Assembly (NCBI GenBank): GCA_934502905.1
Contig: CAKSVK010000002.1
Span: forward strand, 1-64,000
DNA length: 64,000 bases
Reading direction: 5' to 3'
Origin: an uncultured Chitinophagaceae bacterium
Lineage (GTDB): Bacteria; Bacteroidota; Bacteroidia; Chitinophagales; Chitinophagaceae
The notes beneath the pieces were generated by a model. The model was not told the origin of the DNA and searched no databases. It saw only the letters and a program-made list of their open reading frames with translations. Shown here piece by piece: positions 18,331-26,622 of this stretch. Both the position numbers and the translations under genes were made by a program. Each line of letters opens with the position of its first letter. Position 1 is the stretch's first letter.

Positions 18331-18840
18331 ATGCCGTTAAAACATATCATTTATTTTATTCTTGCTGCAATGCACCTGGTGATGGTGGCGCTGTTTGCAG
18401 GCCATTTTGCCAAATGGGGCAACATAAAAAACCCGGTTACCCAGGCGCTGGCTGTTGTTGGAAACTATACCGGCAGCAACAATATTTTCAGCTTTTTTGC
18501 ACCCGCTATTTCTCATCAACCCTATGCCATTTACCTGACCAAAGACAATAACGGGAATGAAGTGGTGCTGGACCTGAAAGGCAGGTCGCCTGAATTTGCA
18601 AACCGTGTAAATAACATATACGGTTATATGGCATTACCGGAGGGTGGTCCGGCCTTTTCCACCAGTCTGGCGCAGGCTGTGTTCAACAGGTATCCGGATG
18701 TGGATACGATCCGGGTAGCCATGGTTGTGCAGCAGATTCCGGATATGGTTGAATACCGGAGAGGAGAGAGAAGCAGGTGGAGATTCTGGTTTCACCGCGA
18801 CTTTGCAAGAGATTCCACTACTATAAATAACAGGAAATGA
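18331..18840 (+). CDS. Small membrane-anchored protein paired with HTTM protein
   Basis: 169 residues with one N-terminal hydrophobic segment (IIYFILAAMHLVMVALFAG) that could be an uncleaved anchor. The rest is a soluble domain (VGNYTGSNNIFSFFAPAIS, then GNEVVLDLKGRSPEFANR) without a recognised family. Its stop overlaps the start of the HTTM gene (ATGA), so the two are almost certainly co-translated. Comparable small partners of HTTM proteins are common in Bacteroidota, but their role is not known to me. Confidence 0.6.
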   Translation: MPLKHIIYFILAAMHLVMVALFAGHFAKWGNIKNPVTQALAVVGNYTGSNNIFSFFAPAISHQPYAIYLTKDNNGNEVVLDLKGRSPEFANRVNNIYGYMALPEGGPAFSTSLAQAVFNRYPDVDTIRVAMVVQQIPDMVEYRRGERSRWRFWFHRDFARDSTTINNRK

Positions 18841-19799
18841 AAAAGTGTATTGCCATAAAAAATTTCTTTTCAGCAGATGTTCCCTTGTCTACCCTGGGTT
18901 ATTTCAGGATGGCAGTAGGAGGCTTTGCATTGGTACAGTTAGCTTTCCTTTTACCTGACTGGAGCTGGCTGTATGGACAAAAAGGACTGGTTCCCTGGGA
19001 GGTGACCGAAGCCTTATCCACTACCTGTACCCCGCTGCTTTCCCATATCTATTTCTTGCTTGAGCCTTTGGGTGTATCCATTGACTTCGTGGTGTATGGC
19101 ATAGCAGTTTTATTCCTGCTCTCGCTGGCGGGGTTGACGGTGGGATACAAAACAAGACTCATGGCCATCATGGCCTGGCTGCTTCACCTGATCATTTCTA
19201 CAACGGGTCAGTTTACCGCATATGGCGTGGAAACTTTTACCCGCATCGCCTTATTTTATTGCATGGTATTACCAGTGGGGCAAAGCCTGTCTGTAGATGC
19301 GCTCTTAAAAACATGCAGACCTTTGCCTCCGTATCTTGTCACACTCAGCGTCCGTTTGATACAATTCCATTTGTGTATTATGTATGTTGCCTGTGGCATG
19401 GAAAAAGCTATGGGCATGCAATGGTGGAATGGAGATGCCATATGGATGGCCCTGCAGCAGGATCAGTTTAAAACTGTGGACATGGACTGGATGGCCACAT
19501 TTCCGTTAGTGCCGAAATTACTTTGCTGGACCACCCTGCTTGTGGAAACATTTTACCCTGTCGGCATTTTCTGGCAGCGGACAAAAAAGCTTTGGCTGGC
19601 GGCTATCATCGGCATGCATCTTTTTATTGGCATATTCCTGGGATTGCACCTTTTTGCAACACTCATGATATTATTGAACCTTACCGCCTTTGGTCCGCAT
19701 TGTTTCGCCGGCCCTGCGATACTACGCAAACGGATCCTCTTTTCTTCCGGGATCCGGAGAGCTGTATTTACGCGCCTCTACAGGCAGGATGTTGTATAA
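18837..19799 (+). CDS. HTTM-domain (VKGC-like) integral membrane protein
   Basis: 320 residues with about seven to eight hydrophobic segments. The opening STLGYFRMAVGGFALVQLAF, the WLYGQKGLVPW motif and the TGQFTAYGVETFTRIALFY segment are typical of the horizontally transferred transmembrane (HTTM) domain related to vitamin K-dependent gamma-carboxylase. Whether bacterial members carboxylate anything is unsettled. It overlaps the preceding 169-residue gene by 4 bp. It lies 139 bp before the sigma-factor gene and is probably not in that operon. Confidence 0.75.
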   Translation: MKKCIAIKNFFSADVPLSTLGYFRMAVGGFALVQLAFLLPDWSWLYGQKGLVPWEVTEALSTTCTPLLSHIYFLLEPLGVSIDFVVYGIAVLFLLSLAGLTVGYKTRLMAIMAWLLHLIISTTGQFTAYGVETFTRIALFYCMVLPVGQSLSVDALLKTCRPLPPYLVTLSVRLIQFHLCIMYVACGMEKAMGMQWWNGDAIWMALQQDQFKTVDMDWMATFPLVPKLLCWTTLLVETFYPVGIFWQRTKKLWLAAIIGMHLFIGIFLGLHLFATLMILLNLTAFGPHCFAGPAILRKRILFSSGIRRAVFTRLYRQDVV

Positions 19800-19867
19800 G
19801 TCCGGGCGCTTTACATCAAAAACCCCGATCCGACGGTAACATTTTAATACAGGCTGGATTATATATC

Positions 19868-19916
19868 CGGAGACTGTACACAAGTGTTTTTGTAACGGCT
19901 GAGCGGTCTCCGTTAC
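19868..19916 (+). promoter_or_regulatory. Two mutually exclusive hairpins upstream of the sigma-factor gene
   Basis: CGGAGAC (19868-19874) can pair with GTCTCCG (19906-19912), while GTAACGG (19892-19898) can pair with CCGTTAC (19910-19916). The two 7-bp stems share 19910-19912, so they cannot form together. They sit 23 bp before the ATG at 19939. A leader switch or an operator palindrome is possible; no ligand or protein can be named. Confidence 0.35.
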
Positions 19917-19938
19917 GCAACTACCGGAATAAGAAAAG

Positions 19939-20541
19939 ATGGACGACTTCAGTATAATTAAAGGATTAAGAAGCGAAGGCTTGTGCCGCCGGCAATATGA
20001 AGATCAGCTTTATCTTACCTATGACTACTTTATCCGTGAAGGAGGTATGAAGTTTGGGCTGGACAGGGATGATAGTTTCAGCGCTTACTCCGATGCAGTT
20101 ATTGCCGTCATTTATAATATCCGTTCAGGAAGATTCGAAGAGCGCAGCTCATTGAAAACATATCTCCGTCAGATATATCATAACAAATGTATAGACCTGG
20201 TACGACGAAACGCAAATGAAAGAAAGAATGTGAATCATTCGGTGAATATAGAAACATTGTCCCGCGTGCTGCCTGATAATGTGAAGGGGATGATAGAACG
20301 GATGATGCTCCGGTCTGCCAGGGAGCTGATTGCCATTCGCTTAAGGGAAATGGGAGAGAAATGCCGGGAGATATTGAAGCTGTACGAAGAAGGTTTTTCA
20401 GATAAGCATATTGCAAGGCATCTTACCTATCATTCTGCAGATGTCGCAAAAACAAGCAGGCTCAGGTGCCTGGATAAACTACGGGAAAAAATAAAACAAA
20501 ATATAAAAAATTATGAAACCCGGCGTCGCATACCTGGATGA
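19939..20541 (+). CDS. Sigma-70 family (ECF-type) RNA polymerase sigma factor
   Basis: 200 residues. Region 2 spans ~20-95 (YDYFIREGG..., FEERSSLKTYLRQIYHNKCID with the RNA-polymerase-binding helix). Region 4 spans ~130-185 (MGEKCREILKLYEEGFSDK, then a helix-turn-helix ending LRCLDKLREKI). This is an ECF-like factor that would direct transcription of its own operon and possibly others. Its 3' end overlaps the following TPR membrane protein by 29 bp, the usual layout of a sigma factor with its anti-sigma factor. Confidence 0.85.
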   Translation: MDDFSIIKGLRSEGLCRRQYEDQLYLTYDYFIREGGMKFGLDRDDSFSAYSDAVIAVIYNIRSGRFEERSSLKTYLRQIYHNKCIDLVRRNANERKNVNHSVNIETLSRVLPDNVKGMIERMMLRSARELIAIRLREMGEKCREILKLYEEGFSDKHIARHLTYHSADVAKTSRLRCLDKLREKIKQNIKNYETRRRIPG

Positions 20542-21253
20542 TTATTTTAACCACGCACTTTTGCCGGAAGAGAAGAGGGTATTTGAAGAACGTTGTGCAA
20601 CGGATGAAGATTTCGCGGAAGAAGTAGCCTCCTACCTGGCTGCCAGGGGAGGTATTCAGTACCAGTTAGATAAGGAGAAGAAACAACGATGGAAACACCT
20701 CCGGGAACAGCAACGGCAGGCAACGGACACGGTGCCTAGCATCCTGCATATTTCAGCAAAAAAATGGCTGATGTTGGCAGCAGCCTGTGTTGCCGCTGTC
20801 ATTTTCACATTATGGGTAATAGAAAAAAGTTCGCAAAACCGGGTAAATCATTATATTACATACAATCTGAAGAGCCTGGGCGTCAGTATGTCTGCTGATA
20901 CCGGTGATTTGGAACAGGGAATATCCAGTTATAACGGCGGTGATTACAACAAGGCAATTCTGATCTTTAGCGCGTTGGCAGAAAAAGATCCCCCGGATGT
21001 ATATGCTTTACAATACAGGGGATTGAGTTACCTGATGCGCAAAGATTATGATCTGGCGATCCGGGATTTTACAAGCCTGGCCAACTATGAGCTGGTCAGC
21101 AACCCGGGACTTTTTTACAAAGCAATTGCTATATTGCAGCGCGATCGCCCCGGAGACAGAAATCATGCACGGGAGATACTGCAAAAAGTCGTAGCGCAAA
21201 AACTGGAAGGATATACGGTTGCCGCTGATTGGCTGAATCACACTTCTTTTTAA
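20513..21253 (+). CDS. Single-pass membrane TPR protein, candidate anti-sigma factor
   Basis: 246 residues. A cytoplasmic N-terminal ~80 residues (ALLPEEKRVFEERCATDEDF) resembles the short sigma-binding region of anti-sigma factors. One transmembrane helix follows (KKWLMLAAACVAAVIFTLWV, ~84-106), then a periplasmic part with TPR-like helices (YNGGDYNKAILIFSALAEKD and YALQYRGLSYLMRKDYDLAI). It overlaps the sigma gene by 29 bp and precedes genes for two predicted periplasmic proteases. I infer that it tethers the sigma factor and is controlled by cleavage or binding in the periplasm; the sequence does not prove this. Confidence 0.65.
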   Translation: MKPGVAYLDDYFNHALLPEEKRVFEERCATDEDFAEEVASYLAARGGIQYQLDKEKKQRWKHLREQQRQATDTVPSILHISAKKWLMLAAACVAAVIFTLWVIEKSSQNRVNHYITYNLKSLGVSMSADTGDLEQGISSYNGGDYNKAILIFSALAEKDPPDVYALQYRGLSYLMRKDYDLAIRDFTSLANYELVSNPGLFYKAIAILQRDRPGDRNHAREILQKVVAQKLEGYTVAADWLNHTSF

Positions 21254-21316
21254 TCCTTTTCTTACAAGCCTCCCGGTTTTCACAATTATTTTTAACCACC
21301 TAATAATTACCAAAAA

Positions 21317-22645
21317 ATGAAAGCTAAATTCAATTTGCTATGCTTACTGCTTTTTTGCATATTCAGCTATACAGCCTGTAAAAAGGTTCCGGACAGGAAG
21401 CCAGGCGAAAAGGAGGTGGTGCCGCCACATAAAGATGATGAGATGGTTATATGGGGTGGAAGCCCGGCGCTGAGGCAATCCCTGCTGGATTCCATAAGGT
21501 TGATCACGGGAAATACAGATCCTGTAAATATTGAAAAATGTTTAAGCTGTGATGGTCAACTGGAGTTATGGTCTGGTGAAGCAATTAAATTGTTTGGGAG
21601 CGAAACGGTAAGGGGCGGTTCAAAATCCAGGGTGTCGGCATCGGGTACAGAAACGGTTTATTACTCTTTAAATTTTGATATACGTTTTCCATTTAACAAG
21701 GAGGCGCTCAGACCTTCTGATTTTAAGATTCCCCCGTTTCCCATAAAGAGCACTAATGATAAACGTATCACCGTTGCGATTTTCGACAGCGGTCTGGATC
21801 CGGCGCTTTCCATAAGCCGGGAAGCAGCCACATGCATTGTGGAAGGGCAAAATGGCTGGAACGTTGTGGCGGGAACAGACAATATCCGGGATGACGTTCC
21901 TTCGAGGCATGGAACGGTCGTTACGGGGTATGTACATGTTCCGTATCTGACAGAACTGGATATTCTTCCTGTAAAGGTGCTGGACAATACCGGCGCTTCC
22001 AGCCTGTTTAAATTTTTGTGTGCGATCGCCTTTGCTGCTAATTCAGATGTTGATATTATCAATGCCAGTCTTGGCTTTTATTATTACGATGCCACTCCGC
22101 CTTACCTGCTGACAGATTATATAGAAGAAATGCTCACTAAAAAGGGAATATTGCTGGTAACAGCCGCCGGCAATGCCGATCCGGGCGCAGACGCCAGTGC
22201 CTTAGCTTTTGGTATTCCATCCGGGGAATTAAGAAATATCGATCGTCACTATTTTTTACCGGGAAGTTTATCCGGCAAGCTAAAGAATATAATTTGTGTT
22301 ACCACCGTGAACGAGCCCGGGGGAATGCTCGCTGTTAACAACACGCAAAACTATTCTGTCAACAATGTAACCGTAGGGGTGCTGGCAGACAGCACTATTT
22401 CCGGCGCCGGGTATGGCATGTTCCTGCATCCGTTTGAAAATAAATATATTGACGGGTCATCGTTTGCCACGCCCAAAATGACCCGGGAAGTTGCGCTCTG
22501 GCTGATAAAGAACGGGATGTTTGATGCGCCGTTTGACCGGGATGATATTTTACAACGGATGAAAAACGACGGGTTCCTCACAACCAGCAGCGACCTGACA
22601 GGCTCTATAAGGAACGGTCTGTTGCTGAAGCCATCGCTTTACTAA
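21317..22645 (+). CDS. Subtilisin-like (S8) serine protease lipoprotein
   Basis: 442 residues. A signal sequence ends at the lipobox SYTAC-K (Cys20), which places it in the envelope. A ~110-residue prodomain-like region precedes the S8 domain. The catalytic triad is complete: D157 in AIFDSGLDP, H198 in SRHGTVVTGYV and S382 in GSSFATPKMT, with the oxyanion Asn in VTAAGNADPG. It is a predicted active peptidase of the periplasm. It lies 63 bp after the candidate anti-sigma gene and 12 bp before the CHAT gene, so the four genes form one operon. Confidence 0.9.
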   Translation: MKAKFNLLCLLLFCIFSYTACKKVPDRKPGEKEVVPPHKDDEMVIWGGSPALRQSLLDSIRLITGNTDPVNIEKCLSCDGQLELWSGEAIKLFGSETVRGGSKSRVSASGTETVYYSLNFDIRFPFNKEALRPSDFKIPPFPIKSTNDKRITVAIFDSGLDPALSISREAATCIVEGQNGWNVVAGTDNIRDDVPSRHGTVVTGYVHVPYLTELDILPVKVLDNTGASSLFKFLCAIAFAANSDVDIINASLGFYYYDATPPYLLTDYIEEMLTKKGILLVTAAGNADPGADASALAFGIPSGELRNIDRHYFLPGSLSGKLKNIICVTTVNEPGGMLAVNNTQNYSVNNVTVGVLADSTISGAGYGMFLHPFENKYIDGSSFATPKMTREVALWLIKNGMFDAPFDRDDILQRMKNDGFLTTSSDLTGSIRNGLLLKPSLY

Positions 22646-22657
22646 AAATGAGCTATT

Positions 22658-25420
22658 TTGAAAAGATCAGCCATTTCAATCCTGCTATTGCTCCTGTCTG
22701 TGCAGCTTAATGCACAGATCAGGGAAAGCAGGGATTTGTTGGCTGCGTTGGTGAAGATCGAAAATGAAACGGATGGTTTCCCGGCAAAGCTGGAAAGAGG
22801 TGAGCGGCTGATGAAAGAGGCAGAGACCAATGGCCTTCCCCGGGATTCTGTTTTTGCCAGGTTGCTTCACCGGGTAGGAGTATGGCGCTATTATGCAAAG
22901 AAGGACCTCCAATCCGCCGTTCTGCTGACACGCGAGTCCATTAAAATAAACCTTGGGGGAGGACAGGGAGCCCCCGCTTTTGCTATCAACAGTTACAACA
23001 ACCTGGGTATTTTTTTCTTTGATCATCATTTCAATAAAGAAGCGCTGCAGGCGCTTGATACAGTTATCATTTTGTCCGGACAATTTTCCGGTTATGCCTT
23101 TTATGTCCCGGTTGCCAGGTTATTGCGGGCCCAGACATTCTCCAGGCTGGCTGACTACCAGCAAAGTATAGATGAAGCAACCATCGGCATATACAGCATG
23201 AAAGAACCGGATGACTGGACACTTATGAAATTGTATATGGAACGGGCTATTGCCCATGCAAAGTTTAACAGGGTGCAACCTGCAAAGGCGGATATAGACA
23301 TTGCCGGGGCACTCCGTGAAATGGCAGCGCCTGACCAAAGCATGATGGGAGATTATTTCAGCACCAGGGCATTGGTTGCTGAGAAATCTGGTGAGAAGGA
23401 CAGCGCCGCTTTTTATTATGAGAAAGCATTGCAATGCCGGAGAATATTTGGCGATGAAGCCGCCATAGCGGCCGAACTTTCTGATATAGGCATCTTTTAC
23501 AGTGAAGGAATGGGACAATATTCCAAAGGGCTGGAATACTACCGTAAGGCTGAATTAATTGCCACCAGAAGCAAGATGGATATCATACTGGCCAATATTT
23601 ACCTGAATATAGCCGATGCCTGCAACCGCCTGGGGCGATACGGTCAGTCACTGGAGGTTTGCCGGAAAGGGCTCGAGATATTATCGGGAACATCTCTCGG
23701 GAATATGACCAATCCATCCAGGGAAAGTATTAAGAGCAGCAGGAATATCTATCTCCAGTTTATAATGCTCAGCAATAAAGCGGAAGCTGCCATGCTGCAG
23801 TCCGGTGAAACAAAAGATCCCGTTTTGGTCCGGCAGGCGTTGGAAACATTCTATCTCGCGGACTTTTCGGTTGACCAGCTCCGTTATCAGCAATCATCTG
23901 TCAGCTCCAAGCTGTTCTGGAGCAACAAAACGAGGAATTTCTACCGTATGGCCATTGAGACAGCCTACATGGCCAACGACTCTGCGGCTGTTCTTTATTT
24001 CATGGAAAAAAGCAGGGCTGTTTTGCTAAACGACAAATTGAATGAGCTGGGCTCGTTGGCCTACCTGCCGGAAAAAGAAGCTGAACAGGAGCAGCTTCTG
24101 CGTTTGGCCGTTACCACGCTTGAAACACAGTTGGAAGATATCAATCAACAGGATAGATCCTATGACAGGCTTCTTAATGAATTGCTGGCAGCAAAGGAAA
24201 GACTGATTCTTTTCAGGCAGCAACTGGCGGTAAGGTTTCCGGTCTATTTCCAGTATAAATACAACAATCAGGTGCCTTCCATACAGGATGTAAGGCAAAA
24301 GCTGCTGGGGGAAGGTCAGAGTTATCTCAGCTTTTTTGAAACAGACAGTCTCATATATGCATTACTTGTTACGGCGAAGGATACCCGCTTTTTAAAAACT
24401 TCTTTTCCGGGGTATGTCGACTCGCTGAAGCGGTTTACCGGTCTTTGCCGTAACCGGCAGCTGCTGAACAGCAATTACAAACAGTATGCAGCGCTCGCTT
24501 ATCTTTTTTACCAAAAAATGATCAGGCCACTGGATATTCCGCCGGGCAGAGTTATTGTTTCGCATGATCAGAACTTTATACCGCTGGACGGGCTGACCAA
24601 CGATGAAAAAGGAGAAAAATATTTGTTGTTCAACTACCTGTTCAGCTATACCTATTCTGCCAGGTACCTGATAAAGCTACAGCAATTAACTTCCGGCTCC
24701 GGCAAGGGCTTTCTTGGTATCGCTCCTGAAAACTTTTCACCTGAAGCTTCTCTCACTGCGCTTACAGGTTCGGTTCAGTCGCTGGAGAGCATCGCCAATA
24801 GCTTTTCTGATGCAAAACTGATGCGGTATAAAGAAGCAAGCCGTAATTTTTTCCTGCAGCACGCAGGTGATTACGGGTTACTGCATGTGTATGCGCATGC
24901 GCGGGCAGGTAACGACTACGAACCGCAGCTCTATCTGAGCGATTCTGCCATTGGAGTATCAGAACTTCAGTACTGGAGCCATCCCCAGGTAGGATTGGCT
25001 TTCCTGGCAGCCTGTGAAACGGGCGCCGGGGAATTATCCATAGGAGAGGGCATCAACAGTATCGCACGCAGCTTTGCTGCTGTGGGAGTGCCGGCCACTA
25101 TTGCTACATTGTGGACCGCAGATAATAAAGTGATGTATAGGTTGAGCGAAAAGTTCTATCACTTCCTGGGAAAGGGACTCAGCAAAGATGTTGCGCTTCA
25201 GCAGGCAAAAATTTCATTATTAAATGAAGGGTCCGGCAGAAACAGGCTTCCCTATTACTGGGCATCGGTCGTGCTTTCCGGAAATACAGCGCCTTTAGAC
25301 GTTCATACCACCCATACGGTTTCCTGGTACTGGGCTGCCGCAATTGCCCTGGCTGCTGTTTTGGCGCTGATCCTGGCGAAAAAACAAATACTTTTAAAAA
25401 ACCGGGTCACAAATAAATAA
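22658..25420 (+). CDS. Exported TPR-CHAT protease-like protein with C-terminal membrane anchor
   Basis: 920 residues from the TTG at 22658. An in-frame TGA lies three codons upstream and a signal peptide (ending LNAQ, ~20) starts right at the TTG. TPR repeats fill ~35-400 and a coiled region follows. The CHAT domain (~600-875) has the caspase-like dyad H747 (LLHVYAHARAG) and C786 (FLAACETGAG). A hydrophobic helix at ~890-906 and a basic tail KKQILLKNR anchor it in the membrane with TPR and CHAT outside. CHAT proteins are caspase relatives usually activated through their TPRs. It ends an operon with a sigma factor, candidate anti-sigma and subtilase. Confidence 0.88.
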   Translation: MKRSAISILLLLLSVQLNAQIRESRDLLAALVKIENETDGFPAKLERGERLMKEAETNGLPRDSVFARLLHRVGVWRYYAKKDLQSAVLLTRESIKINLGGGQGAPAFAINSYNNLGIFFFDHHFNKEALQALDTVIILSGQFSGYAFYVPVARLLRAQTFSRLADYQQSIDEATIGIYSMKEPDDWTLMKLYMERAIAHAKFNRVQPAKADIDIAGALREMAAPDQSMMGDYFSTRALVAEKSGEKDSAAFYYEKALQCRRIFGDEAAIAAELSDIGIFYSEGMGQYSKGLEYYRKAELIATRSKMDIILANIYLNIADACNRLGRYGQSLEVCRKGLEILSGTSLGNMTNPSRESIKSSRNIYLQFIMLSNKAEAAMLQSGETKDPVLVRQALETFYLADFSVDQLRYQQSSVSSKLFWSNKTRNFYRMAIETAYMANDSAAVLYFMEKSRAVLLNDKLNELGSLAYLPEKEAEQEQLLRLAVTTLETQLEDINQQDRSYDRLLNELLAAKERLILFRQQLAVRFPVYFQYKYNNQVPSIQDVRQKLLGEGQSYLSFFETDSLIYALLVTAKDTRFLKTSFPGYVDSLKRFTGLCRNRQLLNSNYKQYAALAYLFYQKMIRPLDIPPGRVIVSHDQNFIPLDGLTNDEKGEKYLLFNYLFSYTYSARYLIKLQQLTSGSGKGFLGIAPENFSPEASLTALTGSVQSLESIANSFSDAKLMRYKEASRNFFLQHAGDYGLLHVYAHARAGNDYEPQLYLSDSAIGVSELQYWSHPQVGLAFLAACETGAGELSIGEGINSIARSFAAVGVPATIATLWTADNKVMYRLSEKFYHFLGKGLSKDVALQQAKISLLNEGSGRNRLPYYWASVVLSGNTAPLDVHTTHTVSWYWAAAIALAAVLALILAKKQILLKNRVTNK

Positions 25421-25450
25421 TCTTTATTTTATTTGCAGCAAATTTTTTCC

Positions 25451-26143
25451 ATGTCTGTGCCATTGTTTTATACAGAGACAGATGAACCGACCGATATCAT
25501 TATGCTGGATGAAGCTGCTTCCAGGCATATCAACCAGGTATTACGCATGAAAAAAGGGGAAGCTTTACTGTTAACCAACGGTAAAGGAAAAAAGATTTCG
25601 GCTGCCATACAGGACCAGGGAAAAAAAACATGTACGGTTGCTGTAGAAAATATAACCCATATAACAAAGCAGGAACCTTCCGTTACTATTGCTATTTCTC
25701 TTATCAAGAATACGGGACGTTTTGAGTGGTTCCTGGAAAAAGTGACGGAAATGGGCGTCACCTGCATCGTCCCTTTAATTTGTGAAAGGACAGAAAAGAC
25801 GCATTTCCGGCCAGACAGAATGAAGAATATACTGGTAAGCGCTATGATACAGAGCCAGCAGTATTGGCTACCCGCATTGCCTGATCCCGTACAGTTTAAA
25901 CAGTGGGTATCACAGGCTGCCGCCGATAAAAAATGGATTGCCCATTGTATGGATGCAAATAAGCAGAAGATGCAGTCCCCTTCCGGCAGTAGCATCATTT
26001 GTATAGGTCCGGAAGGAGATTTCACAGCGTCGGAGGTAGAGATGGCTTTAGAAAACGGCTTTGAACCAGTGACGCTGGGCGACAACAGGTTGCGTACAGA
26101 AACAGCCGGAATGGTAGCGGCAGCGTTATTGAGATTGGGGTAG
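25451..26143 (+). CDS. rsmE: 16S rRNA (uracil-1498-N3)-methyltransferase RsmE
   Basis: 230 residues from the ATG at 25451 (MSVPLFYTE); a TTG six codons earlier is less likely. An N-terminal PUA-like domain (HINQVLRMKKGEALLLTNGK) is followed by a SPOUT methyltransferase knot. The family motifs SLIKNTGRFEWFLEKVTEMG, ERTEKTHFR, the IGPEGDF loop and a final LGDNRLRTETAGMVA are all present. It methylates U1498 of 16S rRNA in the ribosomal decoding region. Housekeeping gene, transcribed towards the methyltransferase-like gene to its right. Confidence 0.95.
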   Translation: MSVPLFYTETDEPTDIIMLDEAASRHINQVLRMKKGEALLLTNGKGKKISAAIQDQGKKTCTVAVENITHITKQEPSVTIAISLIKNTGRFEWFLEKVTEMGVTCIVPLICERTEKTHFRPDRMKNILVSAMIQSQQYWLPALPDPVQFKQWVSQAAADKKWIAHCMDANKQKMQSPSGSSIICIGPEGDFTASEVEMALENGFEPVTLGDNRLRTETAGMVAAALLRLG

Positions 26144-26152
26144 GCAGTTCCG

Positions 26153-26500
26153 TTAAACAATAAAAGGGATCAATCTGTAGCTTCTGGTTTTGTAATGGTT
26201 GTATTCCGGGAACTTTGCCGATAACAGTTGTTCTTCGTACTGAAGCTTGAGGATCAGTACGACAACCAGTGCAACATATACCATCAGTCGCCACCAGGCG
26301 GGATCCGTTATCAACAATCCGGCACCTCCCAGCAGGAGAGAAGTATACATCGGGTGTCGTATCCACCGGTATGGCCCCGCGGTGATGAGACGGGTATTTT
26401 TACCCGGTTCCGGAAAAACGCTCAGCTTCACTTTTGCCATCACGGCCACTGACCATAACATCAATGCCAAAGACAGCAGTAACAGCAGCAGTGCAACCAC
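26153..26500 (-). CDS. Isoprenylcysteine carboxyl methyltransferase (ICMT)-family membrane protein
   Basis: 115 residues from the GTG at 26500. The C-terminal signature is clear: PYRWIRHPMYTS, followed by two hydrophobic helices and YEEQLLSAKFPEYNHYKTRSY, the SAM-binding end of ICMT/phospholipid-methyltransferase-like proteins. The frame stays open about 45 codons upstream of the GTG and encodes another hydrophobic helix (SITLVSLQLAGLTVLAA) that family members normally have. No ATG, GTG or TTG exists there, so either a non-standard start is used or the protein is short. The substrate is unknown; bacteria lack prenylated proteins of the Ras type. Confidence 0.65.
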   Translation of the reverse strand: MVALLLLLLSLALMLWSVAVMAKVKLSVFPEPGKNTRLITAGPYRWIRHPMYTSLLLGGAGLLITDPAWWRLMVYVALVVVLILKLQYEEQLLSAKFPEYNHYKTRSYRLIPFIV

Positions 26501-26622
26501 CCCGTTTTTTGAAAAACTGGTCGATGCGGCAAGTACAGTCAGCCCGGCAAGCTGAAGTGATACCAGCGTTATGGATTTGTTTGTTCTGATGGTGCGTGGG
26601 TTTGAATATGTACAGAGTCCGG

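Noticed and set aside
25468-26160. A 230-codon minus-strand frame across rsmE
   Set aside because: The plus-strand frame has all RsmE motifs; the antisense protein is low-complexity and Ser-rich.
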